Assembly (NCBI RefSeq): GCF_001881495.1
Contig: NZ_LUKY01000032.1
Span: forward strand, 248,001 to 312,000
Origin: Candidatus Rickettsiella isopodorum
GTDB taxonomy: Bacteria > Pseudomonadota > Gammaproteobacteria > Diplorickettsiales > Diplorickettsiaceae
Length of the DNA: 64,000 bases
Direction of reading: 5' to 3'
Shown piece by piece: positions 8,605 to 17,570 of the stretch (its first letter is position 1; each line of letters begins with the position of its first letter). The notes under the pieces were generated by a model that did no database searches, was not told the origin of the DNA, and was given only the letters and a program-made list of their open reading frames with translations. The position numbers and the translations under genes are program-made.

Positions 8605-10010
8605 CCCACATTGGGTCCCAGCATTTTTTTAGGGTCAACCGCTTTATCGAATTCTTCCCCTTTGAGATAACCCAAAGACAAACAGGCTGCACGTAAACTC
8701 GTTTCTTCATGTAGCGCTTTATGCGCAATTTTAGCGGCTTTATCATAACCAATAATAGGATTTAAAGCTGTCACTAACATCAGTGAATTTTCTAGAAAAT
8801 GCTTAATTTTAGCTTGGTTGGCTTTTAAGCCTTTAACACAGTAGTTAGTAAAGGATTGGCACGCACTACTCAATAAATCGACCGATTGTAAAAAATTATA
8901 AATCATCACAGGCTTATAGACATTTAATTCGAAATTACCTTGACTACCTGCTAAGGTGATCGCCGTATCATTGGCCATCACTTGTACGCATATCATGGTC
9001 ATGGCTTCACATTGGGTAGGATTCACTTTACCCGGCATAATCGAAGAACCCGGTTCGTTTTCAGGTAAAATGAGTTCACCTAAACCCGAACGCGGACCCG
9101 AACCTAACCAACGAATATCATTGGCTATTTTCATTAAAGCACAAGCTAAGGTTTTGAGCGCTCCGCTAGCAAAGACTAACGCGTCATGAGCAGCCAATGC
9201 CGAAAATTTATTTTTCGCTGAAACGAAAGGTAATTTAGTTTCTTCAGCAATGATTTTTGCAGTTAATTCGGCAAATTTTGGATGTGTATTCAAGCCTGTA
9301 CCCACTGCTGTACCGCCAATTGCCAACTGATAAAGCCCTGGTAAGGTTTGTTCGATATTCGCTAATATCGATTCCAATTGATCGACATACGCTGAAAACT
9401 CTTGGCCTAAGGTTAAGGGTACCGCATCTTGTAAGTGCGTACGTCCAATTTTAATAATATCCTTAAATTCATGAACTTTTTCAATCAATGCTGCATATAA
9501 TGTCTGCACAGCTGGAATTAATTGTCTAACAATAGCCAGTACAGCAGCGATATACATCGCGGTAGGAAAGGTATCGTTAGAGGACTGGGATTTATTAACA
9601 TGGTCGTTAGGGTGAACCGGATTTTTACTGCCACGCTCTCCCCCGGCTAATTCTATGGCACGATTGGCAATTACTTCATTCACATTCATATTCGTTTGTG
9701 TGCCACTACCCGTTTGCCAAACGCGTAAAGGAAATTCAGCATCAAGCTGTCCAGACTTTACTTCTTCGGCCACTTGGATAATTAAATCAGCTTTGTCCTT
9801 TGTTAATAAACCTAATTCCAAATTGGCTTTAGCAGTCGCTTTTTTCAAAATGCCAAACGCATGAATGACCGCCAACGGCATCGCTTCGTGACCTATGGCG
9901 AAGTGATGCAAACTCCGTTGTGTTTGAGAACCCCAATAGTGATGCGCTGGAACTTCAATCGGCCCCATACTATCGGTTTCAATACGCGTATTTTTTGTAT
10001 TTTCTGACAT
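8601..10010 (-). CDS. fumC: Fumarate hydratase class II
   Basis: Iron-independent fumarase of the TCA cycle. The superfamily signature [15 protein letters not shown] is at about residue 316, with the catalytic Ser in the SS loop. [13 protein letters not shown] (near 100) and the [20 protein letters not shown] region (near 132) form the substrate site. Length of 469 residues is typical for class II. The start is supported by GGGGTGG just upstream. It is monocistronic on the minus strand and converges with dapF. Aspartase shares this fold, but the sequence around the active site favours fumarase. Confidence 0.94.
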   Translation of the reverse strand: MSENTKNTRIETDSMGPIEVPAHHYWGSQTQRSLHHFAIGHEAMPLAVIHAFGILKKATAKANLELGLLTKDKADLIIQVAEEVKSGQLDAEFPLRVWQTGSGTQTNMNVNEVIANRAIELAGGERGSKNPVHPNDHVNKSQSSNDTFPTAMYIAAVLAIVRQLIPAVQTLYAALIEKVHEFKDIIKIGRTHLQDAVPLTLGQEFSAYVDQLESILANIEQTLPGLYQLAIGGTAVGTGLNTHPKFAELTAKIIAEETKLPFVSAKNKFSALAAHDALVFASGALKTLACALMKIANDIRWLGSGPRSGLGELILPENEPGSSIMPGKVNPTQCEAMTMICVQVMANDTAITLAGSQGNFELNVYKPVMIYNFLQSVDLLSSACQSFTNYCVKGLKANQAKIKHFLENSLMLVTALNPIIGYDKAAKIAHKALHEETSLRAACLSLGYLKGEEFDKAVDPKKMLGPNVG

Positions 10011-10133
10011 ACCACCCCTATAAACAAATTAGTTCAGCAAATTTAAAGTGAGTTTGCCAACAAAGTATAAAGACTCTATTTACCATTGGCTAGTTTTAAG
10101 CTAAGCCACCCAAACTTAATGAGCAACACTAGT

Positions 10134-11114
10134 CTAAATCACTGGCAATTTAGAGGTTGCGCCCGCTTGTTCATACACACATTTCGGCACTAAATAACCG
10201 GGTAACCTCTCGCGCAATGCAGTCATGAGCTGTTTAGCTTTTGTTCGAGACACCTCAAAATGTGCAGCCCCCTGCACTTTATCTAATAAATGCAAATAAT
10301 AAGGGAGAATCCCACAGACAAATAAACGTTGACTCAAATTAACTAAAGCTTCAACATTATCGTTGATACCTTTTAATAACACGGTTTGATTTAATACCGT
10401 AATTTTTTGTTGACGTAATTTGCTCATCGCATGTTGCACCGAATCATCTAATTCATTAGCATGATTACTATGCGTAACCAATACCGGTTGCAAACGTGTT
10501 GCAGTAAACCCATTTAAAAACTCAGGGGTAATACGCTCGGGTAAGACAATCGGTAAACGAGAATGGATGCGTAAAATCTTTACATGCGTTATATTCGCCA
10601 GATCATTGGCACATTGTTTCAAATAGTGATCATTAGCCAATAAAGGATCGCCGCCACTGAAAATAACTTCACTGATTGAAGTATCCGCTTGGATATACGC
10701 TAAAATAGCCTGCCATGCCTTGCCACCCGGAATATTCTCTGTGTAAGGAAAATGACGGCGAAAACAATATCGACAATTTATTGCGCAGGCCCCTGTCATC
10801 GTTAGCAGCACTCTGCCATGATACTTATGTAATAACCCAGGCAATGGATTAATGGCATGCTCGTGCAAAGGATCACGACTAAATCCTTCCGCCGTTATTT
10901 CCTCTGCAGCTAAAGGAAGTACTTGTTGTAAAAGCGGATCAGCTGGATTGCCTTTTTCCATCCTTGCCACAAAATTTTCCGGAACGCGTAAAGGAAATAA
11001 TTTTGCTGCTCGCTGTGCGTCGGATAACAAGCTAGAATTTAATTCTAATTTGTCAAGCAATTCTGCCGGATCGGTAATTACTGCTTTAAGTAAGCATTGC
11101 CAATTTTTTTGCAT
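10134..11114 (-). CDS. epmB: EF-P beta-lysylation protein EpmB (KamA-family lysine 2,3-aminomutase)
   Basis: Radical-SAM, PLP-dependent aminomutase that makes (R)-beta-lysine for modification of elongation factor P. The 4Fe-4S cluster motif CAINCRYC (CxxxCxxC) lies near residue 110, followed by the family-typical FRRHFPY. The SGGDPLL motif is near 154 and the HSRLPIVLPERI segment near 182. Its length of 326 residues is that of EpmB, shorter than clostridial lysine 2,3-aminomutase. Neither efp nor epmA is in the window. It lies alone on the minus strand downstream of the surface-protein gene. Confidence 0.93.
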   Translation of the reverse strand: MQKNWQCLLKAVITDPAELLDKLELNSSLLSDAQRAAKLFPLRVPENFVARMEKGNPADPLLQQVLPLAAEEITAEGFSRDPLHEHAINPLPGLLHKYHGRVLLTMTGACAINCRYCFRRHFPYTENIPGGKAWQAILAYIQADTSISEVIFSGGDPLLANDHYLKQCANDLANITHVKILRIHSRLPIVLPERITPEFLNGFTATRLQPVLVTHSNHANELDDSVQHAMSKLRQQKITVLNQTVLLKGINDNVEALVNLSQRLFVCGILPYYLHLLDKVQGAAHFEVSRTKAKQLMTALRERLPGYLVPKCVYEQAGATSKLPVI

Positions 11115-11178
11115 AAGAAATTTTTATTTAGATTAGAAACACTTCATCCTATCAAGCAGTAATAACGCTTTTTAGTTT

Positions 11179-12972
11179 TTATGGGCACACAACCATGGTC
11201 CCATTTAATATGCAAACGACATTGCTTAAATTAATATTGGGACCGGATGCCAATGTAGTGCTCATCCCACCTGATACAGATAGCGTACCACTATTCATAG
11301 TTATACTGCCGCCACCTGTAGTCAATAAACCCTCTGTTGTTGAAGCGGGGTCATTGTTTCTTACATCAAGATTACTACGATTCATTGTCACAGAACCACT
11401 CTGGGATAGAACTCCTATAGTAACAATATTACCCACTAATCCAACCACATTTATCTGGCTATCATTAACCTGCGCATTAGAATTTGTTGCATCAATTCCA
11501 GCAGGAGCAGTAGCGCTATTAACATTAATAACACTTGATTGCATTAGTAAGGAAGCATTATTAAGTTCAATAGCAAACTCACTGGAATTAATAATTGAAT
11601 TTTCCAGTGTTACACTGCCACCGCTCGCAATACTCATTCCGGTTTCATAAGTAGTATTAGCACCACCAATGACACTATTGCTTATCAATACATTGTTCGC
11701 CCCAGAAACATTAATGCCTATATCGGATACCGCTGTATTGACTAAAATAACACCATCTAAAGTATTATTACCTAACAGATTAAAAGCCCCATTAAAAGTA
11801 GAACGTGCTGCACCCGTTGCAGGGGCTGAATAGTTGGCTGTTCTGGAAAAAACACTTTGACCATTATTTAACGTTAGAGCCGTATTTACACCCGCTGCGG
11901 CCGGATAAGCTCCTCCATTAAAATAAAAGTCAGTATTTGGCAATAAAATATTTAATGTATTAACGCCGGTTTGACTAAAGTCCGTCGGCCCGCAAGGATT
12001 TTCAAAGGTACAGTTAGCTAAGGTTAATCCTACTCCACCCCCATTCGGCGTTCCCGTTTGACTAAAGAAAGCAATACTATCACTGACCAATACACGACTA
12101 CTACCGCCACCTATTCCATATAATAACGTTTTACTCGGTATCCCAGCAGAACCATGACCTAAATTGGCTAAATAGCGTTCCACCGGATCCGTTAAACGTT
12201 CGGATAGACCTGGATCCGTCCAATGTTTTCTTACTCCTCCAAAACTAATTCCTACACCACCCACTACGTGATTATGTTGATAATTATCGTAACTATAATT
12301 CGCAAATACTCGGATATTGTCATTAACCCAATATTCCATGCCCGCCGCACCACCACACACATTATCGGCATTGGCTATGCCAAAAAAATAAGCTCCCAAA
12401 TAACCCTTTAAGGGCACAGTACGAAAGAGTTGATAACCCACTCTTGCATCCATACCATTACCCACTTGTTGAATGGCATTCGCATCGTTAAACACGCTAT
12501 TTCTTATCTCCGTATGACCTGTAAAAACTGTGTTCACGACATTGAATCTTCTTATGCCTAATTCATTACTACGTCCTGCCACAGGAATATACGCATTAAT
12601 CCGTGCATCCCAACGACTTCCCATCACTTCTAAACCTGGATTCGTTATCCAAAATCCACTGCTATTTTCAGCACATGTATGCCCTGCAAAAAGATACCAG
12701 CCTAATATCGCCGACTCATTTTTAATCCAGCGATAACCTAAACCCACATCACCATACCATTGCTGATCACTGCCGTACGCGCCTTGTGGATTCACATACA
12801 AATTATGTTGTCGATCTCCATCCAAAGAAATCATCAAATCCGCCTGACCTACCGTATACACACCCGTAGATGCATTCGCTGAAAATCGTGGCGGTAAGAG
12901 TTCTCGTGCTTGAACATTCGATATAAAAAAAATAGAGAAAAGTATAAAATAAAAAGCATGACTCTTTAACAT
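11179..12972 (-). CDS. Surface protein: inverse-autotransporter-like beta-barrel plus beta-helix passenger
   Basis: About 597 residues with an N-terminal signal peptide (FYFILFSIFFISNVQA). Residues of roughly 30-255 form an amphipathic, aromatic-rich segment (YGDVGLGYRWIKNESAILG, NPGLEVMGSRWDARINAYIP). This resembles the beta-domain of inverse autotransporters of the intimin/invasin type. From about residue 280 onward the sequence is Asn/Gly/Ser-rich with periodic hydrophobic positions, typical of a right-handed parallel beta-helix. The start at the ATG (MLKS) is preferred over a TTG seven codons upstream because AAGGAAAGGG lies just before it. The role is unknown; an adhesin or other surface-exposed function is an inference. 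It sits directly downstream of ftsI, where murE would be expected. Confidence 0.75.
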   Translation of the reverse strand: MLKSHAFYFILFSIFFISNVQARELLPPRFSANASTGVYTVGQADLMISLDGDRQHNLYVNPQGAYGSDQQWYGDVGLGYRWIKNESAILGWYLFAGHTCAENSSGFWITNPGLEVMGSRWDARINAYIPVAGRSNELGIRRFNVVNTVFTGHTEIRNSVFNDANAIQQVGNGMDARVGYQLFRTVPLKGYLGAYFFGIANADNVCGGAAGMEYWVNDNIRVFANYSYDNYQHNHVVGGVGISFGGVRKHWTDPGLSERLTDPVERYLANLGHGSAGIPSKTLLYGIGGGSSRVLVSDSIAFFSQTGTPNGGGVGLTLANCTFENPCGPTDFSQTGVNTLNILLPNTDFYFNGGAYPAAAGVNTALTLNNGQSVFSRTANYSAPATGAARSTFNGAFNLLGNNTLDGVILVNTAVSDIGINVSGANNVLISNSVIGGANTTYETGMSIASGGSVTLENSIINSSEFAIELNNASLLMQSSVINVNSATAPAGIDATNSNAQVNDSQINVVGLVGNIVTIGVLSQSGSVTMNRSNLDVRNNDPASTTEGLLTTGGGSITMNSGTLSVSGGMSTTLASGPNINLSNVVCILNGTMVVCP

Positions 12973-13169
12973 CAATCCCTTTCCTTGTCCCAAATATTCT
13001 TAATAAAAATCGAACTTATGACAATGCGTTACTTTGAGGAATTTATTTTTAATACTTAAATGGGTGTAATTCGCTAAACTCTATTAGACAAAAAAATTAA
13101 TATAATTATTTAGGCTTTCCATACGGGTATCAAATTATACCTTACTAAAGATAGTATGCACTAAAACGA

Positions 13170-14924
13170 CTAATCTTGCATACCTTGTGAAGGAAGCATT
13201 ACGTGAGGAAGTGGTTGATTAAGACTCGCTAAATCGTCAGGGGGAATATTAAGCAAGTGTAATGCATTATTCATCACATGGGAAAAAATAGGTCCTGCCG
13301 TATAACCGCCATAATATAAGCGACCTTTTGGATCATGCAACACAACTGCAACGACAAGACGTGGGTGGCTCGCAGGAGCAATGCCAATAAAAATACTATT
13401 ATAACGATGTTTTTCATAACCATGCACACCGACTATACGCACAGTACCGGTTTTACCGGTCACTCTATAGCCTGGAACGCGTGCTAAGGGTGCTGTTCCA
13501 CCTTTAGTCAGTACGGACTCTAACATATCCAACACTTCTCTACTAATAGTCTTATCTAGCACCCGTTGTCCCGATGGAGCATCACCTTGAATTTTAAGAA
13601 AAGTCACCGGAACTTTAACACCCCCATCCGCTAACACGGCATAAGCTTGTGCCAACTGCAAAGCAGTCACTGAAATTCCATAACCAAACGACAAGGTCGC
13701 TAATACAAAAGGATTCCATACTTTAAAATTGGGTAAACTACCGGTTCGCTCACCCGGGAAACCACTTTGCGTAATTTGACCAAAACCCACTGTATTTAAA
13801 GTATTCCATAAATTTTCCGCGGGTAGTGAAAGAATTAATTTTGACATACCCATGTTGCTAGAAATCTGTAATATCTTGGTTAAATCCATGACACCATTAT
13901 TACGTTCATCCATAATACGTTTACCGGCAACGATCATCCAACCAGGCGATGTATCGATTTGACTACTAGGAGTAAATCGACTACTGGCTAACACGCTCGC
14001 CATACTAAAGCTTTTAATGGTAGATCCCGGCTCAAACAAATCGGTTAATGCACGATTACGCGTATGGCCGTCCTGTGTTGTAAGCCTGTCATTAGGATTA
14101 TAAGAGGGCCAGTTTGCCATTGCTAAAATTTCACCCGTTTTAACATCAAGTACAACGACCGATCCAGAATCCGCTTGATATCGTTCGATTCCTGTCTTAA
14201 GCTCTCTAAAAGCCGCATATTGGATGCGTTTATCTATACTTAATTGTAATTGATGTCCTGGTCTGGGTTGACGGATTGATCGTATATCCGCTACAACATG
14301 CCCTAATCGATCTTTAATCACTTTCTTTAAACCGGATTGACCTTCTAGCCAATTATTATAAGCGAGTTCTAAACCTTCTTGCCCTTTATCATCCACATTC
14401 GTTAAACCCACCACATGTGCCATCACCGGTCCTTCTGGATAATAACGATGATATTCATTTTGTAAAAAAAGGCCGGGTATTTTTAGATCCTTGATTTGCT
14501 TGGCTAAACTGGGATTTAAACCACGCTTTAAATAAACAAATTCTTTAAATTGACCATGTAACCCTATTTCATGAATAGTTTGAGGATTGATGTGTAAAAA
14601 ATGACTGAGTAAAGAAAGTTGTTGTCTATTCGGCTTAAAATAAGCAGGATCTATCCAAATAGCATCTACCGGAGTACTGATCGCTAAAGGTTCACCACGG
14701 CGATCCAAAATCATACCGCGATGTGCAGGAATAGTTAACGTACGCACTGTTCTTGCATTCCCTTGGTTACGTAAGAATTGGCGATTAACAATCGTTAAAT
14801 TGATAAGTCGTCCAATTAAACCTAAGGCGACGATCAACAATATAAAAACCACTATCATCAAACGCCATTGGTAGGTCGAAGCAATAGGAGTACGTTTGTT
14901 TTTTTTGACGCGACGACGCTGCAT
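13170..14924 (-). CDS. ftsI: Peptidoglycan D,D-transpeptidase FtsI (PBP3)
   Basis: Septal peptidoglycan transpeptidase. It has one N-terminal membrane anchor (about residues 21-43), a pedestal domain beginning RTLTIPAHRGMILDRRGEPLA, and the three penicillin-binding motifs. These are EPGSTIKSFS (SxxK, near 303), SSNMG (SxN, near 357) and VTGKTGT (KTG, near 490). At 584 residues it has the usual length. It follows ftsL on the same strand but is separated by about 155 bases with no feature I can identify, unusual for a dcw cluster. The next gene downstream is not murE but an unrelated surface protein. Confidence 0.95.
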   Translation of the reverse strand: MQRRRVKKNKRTPIASTYQWRLMIVVFILLIVALGLIGRLINLTIVNRQFLRNQGNARTVRTLTIPAHRGMILDRRGEPLAISTPVDAIWIDPAYFKPNRQQLSLLSHFLHINPQTIHEIGLHGQFKEFVYLKRGLNPSLAKQIKDLKIPGLFLQNEYHRYYPEGPVMAHVVGLTNVDDKGQEGLELAYNNWLEGQSGLKKVIKDRLGHVVADIRSIRQPRPGHQLQLSIDKRIQYAAFRELKTGIERYQADSGSVVVLDVKTGEILAMANWPSYNPNDRLTTQDGHTRNRALTDLFEPGSTIKSFSMASVLASSRFTPSSQIDTSPGWMIVAGKRIMDERNNGVMDLTKILQISSNMGMSKLILSLPAENLWNTLNTVGFGQITQSGFPGERTGSLPNFKVWNPFVLATLSFGYGISVTALQLAQAYAVLADGGVKVPVTFLKIQGDAPSGQRVLDKTISREVLDMLESVLTKGGTAPLARVPGYRVTGKTGTVRIVGVHGYEKHRYNSIFIGIAPASHPRLVVAVVLHDPKGRLYYGGYTAGPIFSHVMNNALHLLNIPPDDLASLNQPLPHVMLPSQGMQD

Positions 14925-15079
14925 GAAAACTAAACCTCTTGCTAAACCAAATTAAGAGCTTGAGTCCGAGGCAAGCAAGTCAAAAACCAAAATTATCTTG
15001 AGAAATAAATATTCTAAATTCTTTTCACAGAATAAAATCAAGTCGACAAGACCCTTTATAAAAAGATCGAATAGCATTT

Positions 15080-15421
15080 TTAAACAGACTTCGTTAATAA
15101 AACCGTGTTTTTCATTTCAGGAATTCGCATTCCTAATTCTTGTTGCGCTAAAGTTTGTATTCTCACTGGCGCCACCCAAGTATTTTCTTCGAGTAATAAT
15201 TGGCTCCATTCTGTTTTTAAATGATCGTAATCTTGCTGACTTGCTTGTAACTGACTATATAAATTACGCTGTACGGTTTTTATATAAATCACTGAGAGTG
15301 CTGAAGACAATACGGCAAGTATTAATAAAATGAGTCCTAACATCTTTAAGGAAATGACCCAACTTTGCCCTCGCTCCCAAGTTAAAGAACTTTGTGTTAA
15401 AGCACGTGCTGCCATATTCAT
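15080..15421 (-). CDS. ftsL: Cell division protein FtsL
   Basis: A small bitopic divisome protein of 113 residues. It has a short cytoplasmic tail, one membrane segment (about residues 22-48, MLGLILLILAVLSSALSVIY) and a periplasmic coiled-coil stretch (QLQASQQDYDHLKTEWSQLL). The ending RIQTLAQQELGMRIPE is typical of FtsL. Its ATG overlaps the rsmH stop (ATGA), and it is flanked by rsmH and ftsI in the standard mraZ-rsmH-ftsL-ftsI order. That context makes the assignment secure despite low sequence conservation in this family. Confidence 0.92.
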   Translation of the reverse strand: MNMAARALTQSSLTWERGQSWVISLKMLGLILLILAVLSSALSVIYIKTVQRNLYSQLQASQQDYDHLKTEWSQLLLEENTWVAPVRIQTLAQQELGMRIPEMKNTVLLTKSV

Positions 15422-16353
15422 GATATTTTCTCCGCAATTCGTAACACAGCGCTACGCGATCGTGGATTCGCTTTAATCGCATACGCATCCGGTTTAATCC
15501 TGCGACCTAAATTTTTTAATTTAGGCTCCCATTTAGCTGGCATGAAAGGTAGCTTTTTTAACTCCACCGCTTCATGAGTATGCTGGCGAATAAACCGTTT
15601 TACGATTCGATCTTCTAACGAATGGAAGCTAATAACCAATAAACGTCCACCTATCTTCAACACTTCCAAACTTTGTTCTAAGCAGACTTTTAAATCTTCC
15701 AACTCATTATTAATTCGAATGCGTATTGCTTGAAAGGTTTGTGTAGCAGGATGTTTATGCCTCTCCCAACGAGGGTGAGCTAATTTCACTACATTCGCTA
15801 AATGAACCGTCGTTGCGATAGGTCTTAATTTCCGTTCTTCTCCTATTGCTCGAGCAATACGTTTTGCATAACGTTCTTCGCCATAATCCTTTAATACTTG
15901 TGCAATTTCCTTCTCTTGTGCACAGGCTAGCCATTCTGCTGCGCTGATTCCTGTTTTTGGATCCATGCGCATATCTAATGGCCCATCTCGTAAAAAACTA
16001 AATCCTCTATCCGCTTGATCTAATTGAGGGGAAGAAACCCCTAAATCTAATAAGATTCCAGCGACCTGACGCATAATACCTTCGATTTCTGCTATGGCTT
16101 TTAGACGCTTAAATGAACCCTGATACACTTTAAAGCGCTCATCATGACCCCATTGCTGGTGTGCATAAGCCACGGCTTCAGGGTCCTTATCAATAGCAAT
16201 TAATCTTCCTTTAGGTCCTAAATTCTGTAAAATTTGTCCCGCATGCCCACCACGTCCAAACGTGGCATCCATATAAATTCCATCCACATCAATGGCTAAA
16301 TTTTCAACAACCTCTGCCAATAAAACCGGTTGATGCTGCTCTTGTTTTTGCAT
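15418..16353 (-). CDS. rsmH: 16S rRNA m4C1402 methyltransferase RsmH
   Basis: SAM-dependent methyltransferase acting on C1402 of 16S rRNA. The N-terminal HQPVLLAEVVENL and the SAM loop DATFGRGGHAGQIL (near residue 32) are family signatures. Others are GILLDLGVSSPQLDQADRGF (near 101) and the C-terminal ISFHSLEDRIVKRF. I place the start at the ATG of MQKQEQ, with a TTG two codons upstream as an alternative. It is 10 nt from mraZ and overlaps ftsL by 4 bases. Confidence 0.96.
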   Translation of the reverse strand: MQKQEQHQPVLLAEVVENLAIDVDGIYMDATFGRGGHAGQILQNLGPKGRLIAIDKDPEAVAYAHQQWGHDERFKVYQGSFKRLKAIAEIEGIMRQVAGILLDLGVSSPQLDQADRGFSFLRDGPLDMRMDPKTGISAAEWLACAQEKEIAQVLKDYGEERYAKRIARAIGEERKLRPIATTVHLANVVKLAHPRWERHKHPATQTFQAIRIRINNELEDLKVCLEQSLEVLKIGGRLLVISFHSLEDRIVKRFIRQHTHEAVELKKLPFMPAKWEPKLKNLGRRIKPDAYAIKANPRSRSAVLRIAEKIS

Positions 16354-16363
16354 CGACAAACGC

Positions 16364-16819
16364 CTACAACGCTAAATTCTGTAACTCACCAGGTAACTCT
16401 TCCGGTTTAACGGTCTCTGAAATCCATTGAGTACGATAATCGTCCCATTCTCTAGCGCTCCACAATTCAATTTTTCTACCTTGACCTACGACCATAATTT
16501 CTTTTTCTAAATGTGCATAATTTCTTAACAGTGCTGGCAATAAAACTCGGCCATTGGTATCGACATCCAAATCAGTTGCATGACCTATCAGTAATCGTTG
16601 AATACGCCGCACAGCCGGATTAAAACTGGGTAAGGCCTGCAATTTTTCTTCGATGATTTCCCATTCCTGTAAAGGATAAAGCAATAAACAAGGAGACTCG
16701 GTATCGATAGTAAGTACTAGTTGAGGTTCTTTATCTGTAGGTAGTAACTGTCGATAGCGAACCGGTAACTTGATCCGGCCCTTCGCATCGAGCACTACCA
16801 AATTTATACCCCGAAACAT
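16364..16819 (-). CDS. mraZ: Transcriptional regulator MraZ
   Basis: MraZ is an AbrB-like DNA-binding regulator of the division and cell-wall cluster. Two SpoVT/AbrB-like repeats are visible: NLVVLDAKGRIKLPVRYR near residues 6-23 and ATDLDVDTNGRVLLPALLR near 79-97. Length of 151 residues is normal. It is the first gene of mraZ-rsmH-ftsL-ftsI. Directly upstream lie four 10-bp-spaced GTGGG-type boxes and a strong promoter, consistent with the autorepression known for this family. Confidence 0.96.
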   Translation of the reverse strand: MFRGINLVVLDAKGRIKLPVRYRQLLPTDKEPQLVLTIDTESPCLLLYPLQEWEIIEEKLQALPSFNPAVRRIQRLLIGHATDLDVDTNGRVLLPALLRNYAHLEKEIMVVGQGRKIELWSAREWDDYRTQWISETVKPEELPGELQNLAL

Positions 16820-16825
16820 AATTTA

Positions 16826-16861
16826 TCCCATTTTTGCCCACATTTACCCACTTTTTGCCAC
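16826..16861 (-). promoter_or_regulatory. MraZ operator (four tandem boxes)
   Basis: On the minus strand four repeats with exact 10-bp period precede mraZ: GTGGC, GTGGG, GTGGG and ATGGG, separated by A/T-rich 5-mers. Direct repeats of this kind are the known binding sites of MraZ. They lie between the promoter (16870-16899) and the start codon, where bound MraZ would block transcription. Confidence 0.88.
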
Positions 16862-16869
16862 TTAATTAC

Positions 16870-16899
16870 ACTATAGGAATTAGAATTGCTTCTTGTCAA
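16870..16899 (-). promoter_or_regulatory. Sigma-70 promoter of mraZ
   Basis: On the minus strand TTGACA (16899-16894) is followed after 18 nt by TATAGT (16875-16870), a near-consensus vegetative promoter. It directs transcription into the MraZ boxes and mraZ. It is the best-formed promoter I see in the window. Confidence 0.8.
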
Positions 16900-17020
16900 G
16901 CATTAGCTGGGCTTAGATAAAATTGATGGGGAGTTTTGTGTTTAATAAGCACAAAATGAGCCGATACAGAAAAAAATTTAGCGAATTAATTACCTGAATG
17001 GTAATACTTTTTTAGAAAAA

Positions 17021-17490
17021 GAGAGTTAGCCGATAAGCCGGGTTCTGTCGTGGACAGTCATTCATCTAGGATATACGTCACCATACATCTCAAGCGACCT
17101 ACCCGAACCTAGCGTGGGCCACGCCTAAAAGGTTCCTATTTGGTCTTGCTCCAAGTGGGGTTTGCCCTGCCATCACTGTTACCAATGATGCGGTGCGCTT
17201 TTACCACACCTTTTCACCCTTACCCAGTCTATACTCTTCACACTTGAGTTTTTGGCTGTGTTGCCGCTCAACTCGCAATGCTCATGTATTTTGGATATAC
17301 ATGTTGACTGCACGAACGCGGCACTTGCCAAACATCCAATTGCTGTGAGTATATAATTTCACTAAGGCGGTATATTTTCTGTGGCACTTTCCGTAGGCTT
17401 ACACCTCCCAGGCATTACCTGGCACTTTGCCCGATGGAGCCCGGACTTTCCTCTGTAGAAACTACAGCGACTGTCTAGCCAACTCTACTT
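17021..17490 (-). ncRNA. rnpB: RNase P RNA (bacterial class A), enlarged by a repeat in P12
   Basis: Catalytic RNA of RNase P, which trims tRNA 5' leaders. On the minus strand the 5' part contains GAGGAAAGTCCGGGCTCC (17454-17437, conserved region I). The centre has GGTAAGGGTGAAAAGGTG and GAGCAAGACCAAATAGG, and the 3' end has ACAGAACCCGGCTTATCGG. Together these match the E. coli type throughout. The gene is about 470 nt rather than the usual 350-400. The excess is a 124-bp palindromic element (17230-17353) sitting exactly where helix P12 is in E. coli, between ACCGCC and GGTAAGGGTGAAA. All conserved catalytic regions appear intact. End points are estimated from alignment by eye. Confidence 0.95.
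17230..17353 (-). repeat. Dispersed palindromic element, copy C (inside rnpB, helix P12)
   Basis: Third copy of the family (others at 1636-1770 and 5158-5283). On the minus strand it begins TATACTCACAGCAATTGG and ends AAGTGTGAAGAGTATA, so the outer 7 bases pair exactly (TATACTC with GAGTATA). Inside, TTTGGC pairs with GCCAAA and GCCGC with GCGGC. A central ATGTAT/ATACAT hairpin caps the stem. Flanking rnpB bases TTAGT and ACTGG can also pair, so the insert reads as a long extension of P12. This copy has the best-preserved pairing of the three. Confidence 0.85.
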
Positions 17491-17570
17491 CAGCTTAGCG
17501 TACTATTTTTTCCCTATGCTTTGCAATACAATTAAAAAGTTTTATTCTCCTATTTATTAATGATGGTTTA

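Noticed and set aside
14998-15333. Plus-strand frame opposite ftsL
   Set aside because: It lies antisense to the well-supported ftsL gene, shows no recognisable domain and has no ribosome-binding site worth noting.
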